From Acetobacter indonesiensis (GTDB taxonomy: Bacteria; Pseudomonadota; Alphaproteobacteria; Acetobacterales; Acetobacteraceae), in contig NZ_BAMW01000015.1 of the NCBI RefSeq assembly GCF_000963945.1, forward strand, positions 62,001-126,000: a stretch of 64,000 bases of DNA. Reading direction: 5' to 3'. Made by a program: the position numbers and the translations under genes. Shown one piece after another: positions 1 to 9,339 of the stretch (its first letter is position 1; the number at the start of each line of letters is the position of its first letter). A model generated the notes under the pieces. It was given only the letters and a program-made list of their open reading frames with translations, ran no database searches and was not told the origin of the DNA.

Positions 1-54
1 CAGCTACAGAGTTCACGGTAACGCAAGCCGAACAGTTCTGCGTTTGCTAAACAG

Positions 55-87
55 ACGCAGGCTGGGAAACATCTTTCCCGCCTGCGT
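55..87 (-). terminator. hairpin downstream of the AhpD-like gene
   Basis: A strong inverted repeat: ACGCAGGC, a bulged T and GGGAAA on one side, TTTCCC and GCCTGCGT on the other. It sits just past the stop of the minus-strand AhpD-like gene. The T tract on the minus side is poor (CTGTTTAG), so it could equally serve an upstream gene outside the window. Confidence 0.45.
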
Positions 88-93
88 GTCCGC

Positions 94-432
94 TTATTCC
101 TTGACGCTGTCAAAAGCCTCAAGCGCACGGCTGGAATAAACCAGCGCAGCACCTGCGTTCAGCGCAACAGCCACGCCAAGGGCTTCAGCAATTTCTTCCT
201 TCGAAGCACCGGCTTTTTTTGCGGCAACTGTGTGCACGGCAATGCAGCCGTCACAGCGTGTGGTGACTGCCACAGCCAGAGAAATCAGTTCTCGCGTTTT
301 CGCGTCCAGATGTTTGTGTTCCGGGGCCACTTTTTCCAGCGTCTGCAAACCATCGAGCGTGTTGGGTGAAAGCTTTGCCAGCACTTTGACGTTCTGTTTC
401 AGGTTGTCGCGATAGGCGTTCCAGTCGGTCAT
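94..432 (-). CDS. carboxymuconolactone decarboxylase / AhpD-like protein
   Basis: A 112-residue single-domain protein of the carboxymuconolactone decarboxylase (AhpD-like) family. The AhpD signature is visible: a Glu about twelve residues before CDGC, then His four residues after the second Cys. Family members with this CxxC are often thiol-dependent peroxide-defence proteins, so a redox role is more likely than ring cleavage. I place the start at the ATG at 432, because GGAG lies about nine bases upstream; a TTG six bases earlier is the alternative. It stands alone, transcribed away from zapE. The physiological substrate cannot be read from the sequence. Confidence 0.85.
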   Translation of the reverse strand: MTDWNAYRDNLKQNVKVLAKLSPNTLDGLQTLEKVAPEHKHLDAKTRELISLAVAVTTRCDGCIAVHTVAAKKAGASKEEIAEALGVAVALNAGAALVYSSRALEAFDSVKE

Positions 433-564
433 GATCAAGGCGCTCCTGCCTGTTGTGAAAACACTGGTGAGGATGCACCCAGACAGGCAGAGTCTGTCAC
501 GACACGGTTAGGAGAGCCGTAGGCTCTTGCAGACCAGACCATGGCCCAGCTATCGGCGTAAGGT

Positions 565-1758
565 ATGAATGATATGAGCATGAACAGGGCCTCAGCTTCG
601 TCAGGGCAGGGGCCCCTGGCTGTCTATCGGGAGCGTATTGCGACCGGTGACCTGAAAAGCGACCCCGATCAGGCTCGGGTGATTGAGCGACTGGATCAGC
701 TCTGGCGCGAACTGCGGACTATGACGCCGCCTGCGCCGCCTGCAAAAGGTCTGCTGGCTGGGCTTGCACGCCGTATCAAGCCCCCACCTGCGCCCGACTG
801 CCCACGGGGGCTTTATATTGTCGGGCGCGTGGGGCGCGGCAAAACCATGGTGATGGATCTGTTTTTCGGTTGTGCGCCCGTCAAACTGAAAGAGCGGATT
901 CATTTTCTGCGCTTCATGCAGGATGTGCACCAGAAGCTGCACGCCCTGAAAGCAGCCAATCCGGGGATGTCAGACCCTATCCCGCCGCTTGCCAAGGCTC
1001 TGGCCGCCCGCGCCCATCTTCTATGCTTTGACGAATTTCAGGTGAATGACATTGCAGACGCCATGATTCTTGGCCGTCTGTTTGAAGCCCTGTTTGCCGC
1101 TGGTGTCGTGATTGTCGCAACATCGAACACCGAGCCGGGAGAACTGTTTCAGAACAGACCGGGGGCGGACGCCTTCAAACCGTTCATTGCCATCATCAAG
1201 CGTGAACTGGATACCGTTGAGCTTGATTCGCCACGGGATTATCGGCGTGGGCGGCAGCAGGACCGGGAAACGTGGCTGGTGCCAGCCGACGCGAAAGCCA
1301 AAGCACGGCTTGATGAGATTTTTGCCCGCTATGCAGGGGCGGAAAAACCAGCGCCCGTCACGCTGGAGTTCAGCGGCCGGACTTTTGAGGTTGATCAGGC
1401 ATCAGGCCCAGTGGCCCGCTTTGATTTCAACTCTTTGTGTGGAAAGCCCCGTGGCCCGAACGATTATCTGGCCCTTGCAAAGCAGTTCACCGTGCTGATC
1501 ATAGATGACATTCCCCAGATGGGACAGGACGAAGCCAACCTGGCACGGCGCTTCATAACCCTGATTGATGCCTTGTACGACAACGGAAATCTGCTTTTTG
1601 CCTCGGCAGCAGCAACCCCTGACCAGTTGTTTACAACGGGTGAAGGGGCTGATGCATTTGCCCGTACAGCATCACGTCTTGCTGAAATGGGTAGTGAAAG
1701 CTGGCTGGAGCAAGGGGCAAAAGCGGCACAGGCAGCGCATGGGCTCTCTAGAGCGTGA
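565..1758 (+). CDS. zapE: cell division protein ZapE (AFG1-family ATPase)
   Basis: A 397-residue AAA-type ATPase of the AFG1/ZapE family. The Walker A motif GRVGRGKT lies at about 87-94 and the Walker B LLCFDEF at about 152-158; the family-typical QVNDIADAM follows. In E. coli, ZapE associates with the divisome and affects Z-ring stability; mitochondrial homologues take part in respiratory-complex quality control. Placement directly upstream of the 2-oxoglutarate dehydrogenase operon is common in alphaproteobacteria, to my knowledge. Start: ATG 565 has AAGG almost touching it, so the ATG at 574, ten bases from AAGG, may be the true one. Confidence 0.92.
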   Translation: MNDMSMNRASASSGQGPLAVYRERIATGDLKSDPDQARVIERLDQLWRELRTMTPPAPPAKGLLAGLARRIKPPPAPDCPRGLYIVGRVGRGKTMVMDLFFGCAPVKLKERIHFLRFMQDVHQKLHALKAANPGMSDPIPPLAKALAARAHLLCFDEFQVNDIADAMILGRLFEALFAAGVVIVATSNTEPGELFQNRPGADAFKPFIAIIKRELDTVELDSPRDYRRGRQQDRETWLVPADAKAKARLDEIFARYAGAEKPAPVTLEFSGRTFEVDQASGPVARFDFNSLCGKPRGPNDYLALAKQFTVLIIDDIPQMGQDEANLARRFITLIDALYDNGNLLFASAAATPDQLFTTGEGADAFARTASRLAEMGSESWLEQGAKAAQAAHGLSRA

Positions 1759-2042
1759 CAGGCGGCTCTCTTGTTCCGGTCGCAGCCCCGGTCTAGCAAA
1801 ATCACAGTGTGACTGATGGTTAGCAGCCATTGGTCAGAAAACGAATGTGAGGACAGGGATGAGGACTGAACGGATAGGGCACACCGCCGTTGTGCTCCTC
1901 GGTCTGTCTGGGCACGGGAAGAAGGCAGGGCATCCTGCACACAGGTGTGGGATGAAAAAAACAATGTTCCGGGTTTTGTTCGGGAATGACACAACAGCTG
2001 GCTGCCAACGCGGGTTTGCCCGGCAGCAGGGAGGAGTCTGAC

Positions 2043-4916
2043 ATGGCGGCTTCGGATGTGCTTGTCACAGCGCTGAATGGCGCAAACATCGCTTATCTGG
2101 CAGATCTGTATGCCCAGTGGGCCAAAGATCACAAAAGTGTTGATCCATCCTTTGATACACTTTTTGGCTCGCTGGAAGATGAAGAAGCCGCTGTTCTGAA
2201 AGATGCAGTGGGAGCGTCATGGGCACCCCGGGCGTCTATCATCACGGGTGAGGAAAAACCTGCCCCTGCCAAAGGCGACAAAGCCAGTGCGGCGGGCGGT
2301 CTGGCCGCAGAAGATAGTCTGGCCATTGCCCGGCTGGTGCGTGCCTTCCGTGAATACGGGCATCTGGAAGCCAAACTCGACCCGTTGGGTTTGAAAGAAC
2401 CCAAACCGCGTGAAGAGCTTGATCCTGCAACATACGGGTTTGCGGAAAAAGATCTGGGCCGCACGGTCTATATCGGTTCGCTACTGGCACCGCTGCTTGA
2501 TGGGCCATCAGCCAAAGTCAGTGACATTGTAGACGCGCTGCGGGGCGTTTATTGTCACAGCATTGGTGCTGAATACATGTATGCCCGCAACCATGAACAG
2601 CGTGACTGGCTGCGTCAGCGCCTTGAAGGCGATAACTGGCAGGCCAATGTAACGGTTGATGAACAGAAAGCTATTCTGAAAAACCTGACGGAAGCAGAAG
2701 GTTTTGAAAGCTTCTGCCAGAAACGCTATGTAGGTGCAAAGCGCTTCGGGCTTGAAGGCGGCGAAATCTCCATTCCGTCCCTGCACGCCATTATTGATCA
2801 GGCGGCTTCACAGGGTGTTTCGTCCGTTACCATTGGTATGGCGCATCGTGGCCGTCTGAACACGTTGGTCAACGTCGTGCGTAAGCCCTATGTGGCCATT
2901 TTTAACGAATTTGGTGGCGGGTCTTTCAAACCGGATGATGTTGCTGGTTCGGGTGACGTAAAATACCACCTCGGGTCTTCAACGGACGTAGAAGTGGGCG
3001 GACACTCCGTTCATATCTCGCTCCAGCCCAACCCGTCCCATCTTGAAGCAGTTGATCCTGTGGTCTGTGGCAAGGTGCGCGCCATTCAGGACGACGCAGG
3101 CGATACCGAAAGCCGGTCTTCTCATATGGGGATTGTCATTCACGGTGACGCGGCCTTTGCCGGGCAGGGCATCGTGTATGAAACGCTCTCCATGTCGCAG
3201 TTGAAGGGCTATCGTACCGGTGGCACCATTCATATGGTGGTGAACAATCAGGTTGGTTTTACCACTAACCCGGAAAACGGCCATTCTGGCGTTTACGGCA
3301 CGGATATTGCCAAATCCATTGAAGCCCCGGTGCTGCACGTCAATGGTGACGACGCAGAAGCTGTTATCTATGCGTCCCGTCTGGCACAGGATTATCGTCA
3401 GGCTTTTGCCAGCGATATTATCCTTGATATCGTCTGCTACCGTCGTCACGGGCATAACGAAACAGACGAACCTGCTTTCACACAGCCGGTCATGTATAAA
3501 GCCATTGCGGAACATGAAACCCCGCACACGCTTTATTCCCAGCGCCTGATTGCTGCTGGCGTTGTGACGGAAGATGACGTCAAAGCCCAATGGGATGAGT
3601 TTTTCAATAAGCTGGATGAAGACTTCAAGGCTGCACAGTCTTACAAGGTTAACAAGGCCGATTGGCTTGAAGGTGGCTGGTCTGGTCTGACCGCCCCGAC
3701 AGGTAAAGTTGAGACGGCTTATCCGGAAACGGGTATTCAGGCAGAGGCCCTGAAGAAAATTGGCGCTGCCATTTCACAGGTGCCGGATGATTTTGATCTA
3801 AACTCCAAAATTGCCCGTCAGCTTAAAGCCAAAGCCAAAATGTTTGAAACAGGCGAGGGCATTGACTGGGCAACTGGTGAAGCGCTCGGTTTCGGGTCAT
3901 TGCTGCTGGAAAATCATCGTGTGCGTCTGTCTGGCGAAGACTGCCAGCGCGGCACGTTCAGCCAGCGTCATGCCACGCTGATTGACCAGACAAACCAGTC
4001 TCAATACACGCCGCTGAATCATATTCAGGACGAACAGGCGAAAATTGAAATCTGGAACTCGTTCCTTTCAGAATATGGTGTTCTGGGTTTTGAGTACGGT
4101 TATTCGCTGCGTAATCCAAAAACGCTGGTTCTGTGGGAAGCCCAGTTTGGTGACTTCGCAAACTGTGCGCAGGTTATTATCGACCAGTTTATTGCATCGG
4201 GTGAAACCAAGTGGCTGCGTATGTCCGGTCTGGTCATGCTGTTGCCGCATGGTTACGAAGGGCAGGGGCCGGAACATTCTTCCGCCCGTCTGGAGCGGTA
4301 TCTGCAACTGTGCGCAGAAGACAATATGTTTGTCTGCAACATTACCACGCCTGCAAACTACTTCCACGCGCTACGCCGCCAGTTGAAGCTTGATTACCGC
4401 AAGCCGCTTATCCTGATGGAGCCGAAATCTCTGCTGCGTCATAAACTTGCGGTTTCTGATCTGGCTGATTTTGAAGCAGGCACACGCTTCCAGCCTGTTC
4501 TGGGTGAAGTCGATGCTCTGGCACCCGATGCAGAAATCGACCGTGTGGTGATCTGTTCTGGCAAGGTTTATTATGACCTGCTGGCAGAACGGCGTGACAA
4601 GGGGCTGACTAACGTCGCCATTCTGCGCATTGAACAGCTTTACCCGTTCCCTGAAAGCGCATTGGCTACCGAATTGAAGCGTTATCCGAATGCCCAGATT
4701 ATCTGGTGTCAGGAAGAAACGGAAAATGGTGGGGCCTGGCATTTTGCAGACCGCCGGATTGAAAAATCACTGGTGGCCGCAGATCATAAAGCGGGTCGTC
4801 CGCAGTATGTTGGTCGTGCCGCGGCCGCCAGCCCGGCAACCGGCTTGGCCCGCATTCATGCGGCCGAGCAGGCTGATCTCGTCGAAAGGGCCTTGGGTTT
4901 GAAGAAAACAGGCTGA
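2043..4916 (+). CDS. odhA: 2-oxoglutarate dehydrogenase E1 component
   Basis: A 957-residue thiamine-diphosphate-dependent E1 (also called SucA) that decarboxylates 2-oxoglutarate and passes the succinyl group to the E2 lipoyl arm in the TCA cycle. It has the full family length. The N-terminal E2-binding segment (ANIAYLADLYAQW) is followed by the conserved HRGRLNTLVNV of the ThDP domain and the transketolase-like central region with GYEGQGPEHSSAR. I chose ATG 2043 because GGGAGGAG lies six bases upstream; an in-frame ATG 19 codons earlier has no such site. It is first in the odhA-sucB-lpd cluster; the roughly 280-base gap after zapE probably holds the promoter. Confidence 0.97.
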   Translation: MAASDVLVTALNGANIAYLADLYAQWAKDHKSVDPSFDTLFGSLEDEEAAVLKDAVGASWAPRASIITGEEKPAPAKGDKASAAGGLAAEDSLAIARLVRAFREYGHLEAKLDPLGLKEPKPREELDPATYGFAEKDLGRTVYIGSLLAPLLDGPSAKVSDIVDALRGVYCHSIGAEYMYARNHEQRDWLRQRLEGDNWQANVTVDEQKAILKNLTEAEGFESFCQKRYVGAKRFGLEGGEISIPSLHAIIDQAASQGVSSVTIGMAHRGRLNTLVNVVRKPYVAIFNEFGGGSFKPDDVAGSGDVKYHLGSSTDVEVGGHSVHISLQPNPSHLEAVDPVVCGKVRAIQDDAGDTESRSSHMGIVIHGDAAFAGQGIVYETLSMSQLKGYRTGGTIHMVVNNQVGFTTNPENGHSGVYGTDIAKSIEAPVLHVNGDDAEAVIYASRLAQDYRQAFASDIILDIVCYRRHGHNETDEPAFTQPVMYKAIAEHETPHTLYSQRLIAAGVVTEDDVKAQWDEFFNKLDEDFKAAQSYKVNKADWLEGGWSGLTAPTGKVETAYPETGIQAEALKKIGAAISQVPDDFDLNSKIARQLKAKAKMFETGEGIDWATGEALGFGSLLLENHRVRLSGEDCQRGTFSQRHATLIDQTNQSQYTPLNHIQDEQAKIEIWNSFLSEYGVLGFEYGYSLRNPKTLVLWEAQFGDFANCAQVIIDQFIASGETKWLRMSGLVMLLPHGYEGQGPEHSSARLERYLQLCAEDNMFVCNITTPANYFHALRRQLKLDYRKPLILMEPKSLLRHKLAVSDLADFEAGTRFQPVLGEVDALAPDAEIDRVVICSGKVYYDLLAERRDKGLTNVAILRIEQLYPFPESALATELKRYPNAQIIWCQEETENGGAWHFADRRIEKSLVAADHKAGRPQYVGRAAAASPATGLARIHAAEQADLVERALGLKKTG

Positions 4917-5028
4917 AACACACCGTCTGAGCAGACCGCCCGCCCCGGAGAGGGTGGGCATGAACACACCGGCAGAACAATAAAGGGAGTTTCTGCCGGG
5001 CCATGTTTGAAGGAAATGGGGATAGAGG

Positions 5029-6261
5029 ATGTCAGTCGAGATCAAGGTGCCGACACTGGGCGAAAGCGTAACAACAGCCACCATCGCGAAATGGCTTAAA
5101 AAAGCCGGTGACACTGTTGCTGCGGATGAACCGATTGTTGAGCTTGAAACAGACAAGGTCAGCGTTGAAGTGTCTGCACCACAGGCCGGTGTGCTGGGTG
5201 CCGAAGTGGCGAAAGAAGGCGATGAAGTGGAAGTCGGTGCACTGTTGACCACGCTTGAACCCGGCGCGGGGGCTCCGAAATCTGCAGCCAAATCAGCCCC
5301 GGCTGAAAAGCCTGCCGAAAAGAAGGCTGCTCCGGCAACGGCTCCGGCCCCAGCGGCAAAACAGGCAGCCCCTGAAGTTGACGCTGCTGCTGCACTGCCA
5401 GCCGCCCGTAAGCTGATGACTGAAAACAACCTGAGCGCCGAGCAGGTTGGTACAGGCACAGGTCTGAATGGTCGTATCACCAAGGGCGACGTTCTGGGCT
5501 TCCTGTCACAGCCACAGGCGACCCAGCCTGCTGCAGCCCCCAAAGCTGCACGCAATGATGACCCGCGTGAAGAACGTGTGAAGATGACGCGTCTGCGCCG
5601 CACCATTGCACGCCGTCTGAAAGATGCGCAGAACACCGCTGCTATTCTGACAACGTTCAATGAAGTTGATCTGTCTGGCGCTATGGCCATGCGTGCGGAG
5701 TATCAGGAATCCTTCGTTAAGAAACATGGTGTGAAGCTGGGCTTTATGTCCATTTTCTCACGCGCAGTTATTGCCGCGCTGAAGGAATTCCCTGCGATCA
5801 ATGCCGAAATTGATGGTGATGATGTCATTTATCGTGACTTCGTAAACCTTGGTATTGCTGTGGGTGGGCCAAACGGTCTGGTTGTGCCGGTTATCAAAAA
5901 TGCCGACACAATGGGGTATGCCGAAATTGAAAAAACCATTGCAGGTTTTGGTAAGGCAGCCCGTGAAGGCACCCTGAAGATTGATGATCTGGCTGGTGGT
6001 ACCTTCTCTATCACCAACGGCGGGATCTATGGGTCCCTGCTGTCCACACCAATTCTGAATGCGCCGCAGTCTGGTATTCTGGGCATGCACTCCATTCAGG
6101 AACGTCCGGTGGCTGTCAATGGTCAGGTCGTTATTCGCCCCATGATGTATATTGCCTTGTCTTATGACCATCGGATTGTGGATGGTAAGGAAGCGGTCAG
6201 CTTCCTGGTGCGGATCAAACAGAATGTCGAAGACCCCCGTCGTCTTCTGATTGACGTCTGA
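5029..6261 (+). CDS. sucB: dihydrolipoyllysine succinyltransferase (E2 of OGDH)
   Basis: A 410-residue E2 core of the 2-oxoglutarate dehydrogenase complex. The lipoyl domain covers about 1-77 with the lipoylated Lys43 in ETDKVSVEV. An Ala/Pro/Lys-rich linker leads to a peripheral subunit-binding domain at about 121-160. The catalytic acyltransferase domain ends with [13 protein letters not shown], giving active-site His381 and Asp385. It lies 112 bases after odhA and 76 bases before lpd, so co-transcription is likely. Confidence 0.97.
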   Translation: MSVEIKVPTLGESVTTATIAKWLKKAGDTVAADEPIVELETDKVSVEVSAPQAGVLGAEVAKEGDEVEVGALLTTLEPGAGAPKSAAKSAPAEKPAEKKAAPATAPAPAAKQAAPEVDAAAALPAARKLMTENNLSAEQVGTGTGLNGRITKGDVLGFLSQPQATQPAAAPKAARNDDPREERVKMTRLRRTIARRLKDAQNTAAILTTFNEVDLSGAMAMRAEYQESFVKKHGVKLGFMSIFSRAVIAALKEFPAINAEIDGDDVIYRDFVNLGIAVGGPNGLVVPVIKNADTMGYAEIEKTIAGFGKAAREGTLKIDDLAGGTFSITNGGIYGSLLSTPILNAPQSGILGMHSIQERPVAVNGQVVIRPMMYIALSYDHRIVDGKEAVSFLVRIKQNVEDPRRLLIDV

Positions 6262-6337
6262 GAGCACGGAACGGGCCGGGCGCGTTGTCCGGCCTCTTCT
6301 TTTTCATCTGACCCTGAACGCTAGCGAGACGAAATTC

Positions 6338-8089
6338 ATGCCGATTGAGATCAAAGTTCCTTCTCTGGGAGAAAGTGTTACCACCGCCACAGTAGGGAAA
6401 TGGCTGAAGCAGCCGGGTGATGCGGTCAAGGCGGATGAACCGATTGTTGAACTTGAGACTGACAAGGTCAGTGTAGAAGTGCCTTCTCCGGCTGATGGGC
6501 GTCTTGAAAACCATGCCGTTGCGGAAGGCGATGAAGTGGATGTTGGCGCAGTGCTGGCAACCCTTGAAAAAGGCGCGGCTGGCAAATCAGGCGCAGCCAA
6601 AGCAGCCCCGGCCAAGCCGGCTGCAAAAACGGATGCAAAGCCAGAAGATGCGCCTAAGGCTGCTCCGAAAGCTGCTGCTCCGGCTGCTGATGTTCCTGCC
6701 AACACGGATTATGATATTGTTGTCATCGGTGCTGGCCCTGGCGGGTATGTGTGCGCAATTCGGGCCGCACAGCTTGGTTTCAAGGTTGCCTGCGTTGAAA
6801 AACGTGCGACACTGGGCGGCACCTGTTTGAATGTTGGGTGTATCCCATCAAAAGCGCTGTTGCAGTCTTCTGAAAACTATCATGCTGCTGGCCACGATTT
6901 TGCATCGCATGGTGTGATTATTGATAGCGTGAAGCTTGACCTTGCTAAAATGCAGGCGCGCAAGGCCGATATCGTTGGTGCCAACGTGAAAGGGGTCGAA
7001 TACCTCTTTAAGAAAAACGGTATCACCTGGCTGAAAGGCCACGGAAAGGTTGAAGGCACAGGCCGCCTTACGGTTGATGGCAAGCCAGTTACGGCAAAGC
7101 ACATCATCATTGCCGCAGGGAGTGACAGTGCAAACCTGCCGGGCATTGAAATTGATGAGAAAGTGATTGTCACCTCAACAGGTGCGCTTGAACTTTCCGC
7201 TGTGCCAAAGCGCCTTGTTGTTATTGGCGGCGGCGTGATTGGTCTGGAACTGGGCAGTGTCTGGGGCCGTCTGGGCGCGGATGTGACCGTGGTTGAATTC
7301 CTGGACCGTCTGGTGCCGGGTACCGATAACGAAGTTGCAACCCAGTTCCAGAAACTGCTGACCAAGCAGGGCTTCAAGATGAAGCTGGGTCATAAAGTGA
7401 CCAAGGCTGAAAAAACCAAGAGCGGTGTGGTGCTGACGGTTGAGCCTTCTGCTGGTGGGCAGGCTGAAACGCTGGAAGCAGATGTTGTTCTGGTTGCCGT
7501 GGGGCGTACAGCCGCCAGCAAGAACATGGGGCTGGAAGAAGCCGGGGTTGAGCTGGACAAACGTGGCCGTGTGGTTACGGACGCCCACTTTGCAACCTCT
7601 GTTCCCGGCGTTTACGCAATTGGGGATGTTATCGCAGGCCCAATGCTGGCCCACAAAGCGGAAGAAGAAGGCGTGGCACTGGCAGAAATTCTGGCAGGGC
7701 AGGCAGGTCATGTGAACTATGACGCCATTCCGGGCGTGATTTATACATGGCCAGAAGTCGCGTCTGTTGGCTTCACTGAAGAACAACTGAAAGAAAAAGG
7801 CACCGAATACAAAATCGGTAAATTTCCTTTCATGGCAAATGGTCGCGCTCGTGCACTGGGCATGACAGATGGATTCGTGAAGGTCTTGGCCTGCAAGAAA
7901 ACAGATCGTGTTCTGGGTGTGCATATTATTGGCCCATGCGCGGGTGAGCTGATTGCAGAAGCCACAATGGCCATTGAATTTGGCGCATCTGCTGAAGATA
8001 TTGGCCGCGTTTGCCACGCCCACCCGACACTGAGCGAAGCTGTTAAAGAAGCGGCGCTGGGTGCGGATGGTCGTTCGTTGAATATTTGA
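6338..8089 (+). CDS. lpd: dihydrolipoyl dehydrogenase (E3) with N-terminal lipoyl domain
   Basis: A 583-residue FAD enzyme that reoxidises dihydrolipoamide with NAD+. It is longer than the usual 460-480 residues because a complete lipoyl domain (1-77, Lys43 in ETDKVSVEV) and an Ala/Lys/Pro linker precede the E3 body. The FAD motif GAGPGG is at 131-136, the redox disulfide GGTCLNVGC gives Cys163 and Cys168, and the catalytic His lies in [14 protein letters not shown] near the C-terminus. Start ATG 6338 mirrors the N-terminus of SucB. The lipoyl domain closely resembles that of SucB, suggesting intra-operon domain duplication. A TTCCTTC/GAAGGAA hairpin at 8094-8113 follows, but has no T tract. 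Confidence 0.96.
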   Translation: MPIEIKVPSLGESVTTATVGKWLKQPGDAVKADEPIVELETDKVSVEVPSPADGRLENHAVAEGDEVDVGAVLATLEKGAAGKSGAAKAAPAKPAAKTDAKPEDAPKAAPKAAAPAADVPANTDYDIVVIGAGPGGYVCAIRAAQLGFKVACVEKRATLGGTCLNVGCIPSKALLQSSENYHAAGHDFASHGVIIDSVKLDLAKMQARKADIVGANVKGVEYLFKKNGITWLKGHGKVEGTGRLTVDGKPVTAKHIIIAAGSDSANLPGIEIDEKVIVTSTGALELSAVPKRLVVIGGGVIGLELGSVWGRLGADVTVVEFLDRLVPGTDNEVATQFQKLLTKQGFKMKLGHKVTKAEKTKSGVVLTVEPSAGGQAETLEADVVLVAVGRTAASKNMGLEEAGVELDKRGRVVTDAHFATSVPGVYAIGDVIAGPMLAHKAEEEGVALAEILAGQAGHVNYDAIPGVIYTWPEVASVGFTEEQLKEKGTEYKIGKFPFMANGRARALGMTDGFVKVLACKKTDRVLGVHIIGPCAGELIAEATMAIEFGASAEDIGRVCHAHPTLSEAVKEAALGADGRSLNI

Positions 8090-8153
8090 AGATTTCCTTC
8101 TTCCCTGAAGGAATGCCATAATCTTCTGGCATGAACGACAGGAGACTTATGGC

Positions 8154-9170
8154 GTGCAGGGAGTAAACCGTCCGACACTGTTTTTGCTGGCGGGCAGTTT
8201 GCTCCTTACGCCAGGTAGCACATGGGCTGCGGCGCAGGAGACTGCCCCACAGCCTGTGACGGCAACCGCACCCCCCGATGCACAGCCTAAACCACCGGCT
8301 ACGAATGCTGATCAGGAAGGTGCTCCTTCCCCAACATTGCCGCCTGTTTCTGTGCCGGTTCCCGTTGATTATCCCCCTTTACCCGTGCTGTCTGAAGCAG
8401 ATGCCCGTGAAGAAGCGACCCGTCTGAACAGTGCATTTCGGCATGAAGTGCCTGTTGCGCTGAAAGTGCCGACGGTGCGTAAAGAAGCGTGGATTGCGCT
8501 GGCGCAAAAACAGCTTGAGCAGGCGTCTTTTCTGCTTGATCGCCCACAGGTCATTATTGTGGTTGATCGGAACCCTGCCGTGCAGCGTCTGTGTCTGATG
8601 CTGGCCATCCCCAACAGTTCAGACTGGCAGGTTATTGGCAGCACAAAAGTTTCCACCGGCACAACAGGCCGCAAATTCTATTACATCACGCCGACGGGGG
8701 TTTTTGAAAACACGGCTGATATTCTGGGATACCGGGCGCTGGGCACCAAGAATGAAAATGGCATCATGGGCAATGGTGTCAAAGGCATGCGGGTTTGGGA
8801 TTTCGGGTGGCAGTGGGCTGAAAAAGGCTGGCTACCATCGCGCGAAAAAGGGCAGATCCGGCTTGAAATGCATGCGACAGACCCGGTTTATCTTGAAAGC
8901 CGGCTGGGCCACACAGCGTCTGAAGGATGTATCCGTATTCCAGCTTCGCTCAATGTGTTCATAGACAAACACGGCTTGATTGATGCGGCATATGAACAGG
9001 CTGCCGCTGTTGATATTCGCTACCGTGCGCTGCTGCGTAAAGACCGTACCCCGTCTTCTCTGGCTGGCAGTGCTGTGGTGGTGGTTGATACGTCAGATAT
9101 GCCCGAGGTCATGAACGTCAATACGGCAGATGCCAAAGCAGTGACGCACAAGACGGCCAGAAACGGGTAA
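8154..9170 (+). CDS. L,D-transpeptidase (YkuD domain), secreted
   Basis: A 338-residue envelope protein with a probable signal peptide (hydrophobic core about 8-20, cleavage near AAAQE) and a Pro/Ala-rich segment up to about 75. The YkuD catalytic signature is at 240-259: HATD and then SEGCIRI, giving His240 and nucleophile Cys259. Such enzymes make 3-3 peptidoglycan cross-links or attach proteins to peptidoglycan; which applies here is unknown. The start is a GTG with GGAG nine bases upstream; the nearby ATG at 8149 runs straight into a stop. It begins 64 bases after lpd and may be read from the same transcript. Confidence 0.88.
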   Translation: MQGVNRPTLFLLAGSLLLTPGSTWAAAQETAPQPVTATAPPDAQPKPPATNADQEGAPSPTLPPVSVPVPVDYPPLPVLSEADAREEATRLNSAFRHEVPVALKVPTVRKEAWIALAQKQLEQASFLLDRPQVIIVVDRNPAVQRLCLMLAIPNSSDWQVIGSTKVSTGTTGRKFYYITPTGVFENTADILGYRALGTKNENGIMGNGVKGMRVWDFGWQWAEKGWLPSREKGQIRLEMHATDPVYLESRLGHTASEGCIRIPASLNVFIDKHGLIDAAYEQAAAVDIRYRALLRKDRTPSSLAGSAVVVVDTSDMPEVMNVNTADAKAVTHKTARNG

Positions 9171-9339
9171 ATTTTCTTTTAGTGTAAGTGAATAATGCGG
9201 GATGAGTGCAGTATGCGGGGCATAGTTCCGCTAAGCTGGCATCAGGCATCCCGTCCTGTTGGTGGCGCGGTACTGCCAAGGCGTTATAACATTAATCAAC
9301 AATGAAACAGCCGATGCCTGAAGCGGAGACTCTTTTTTC

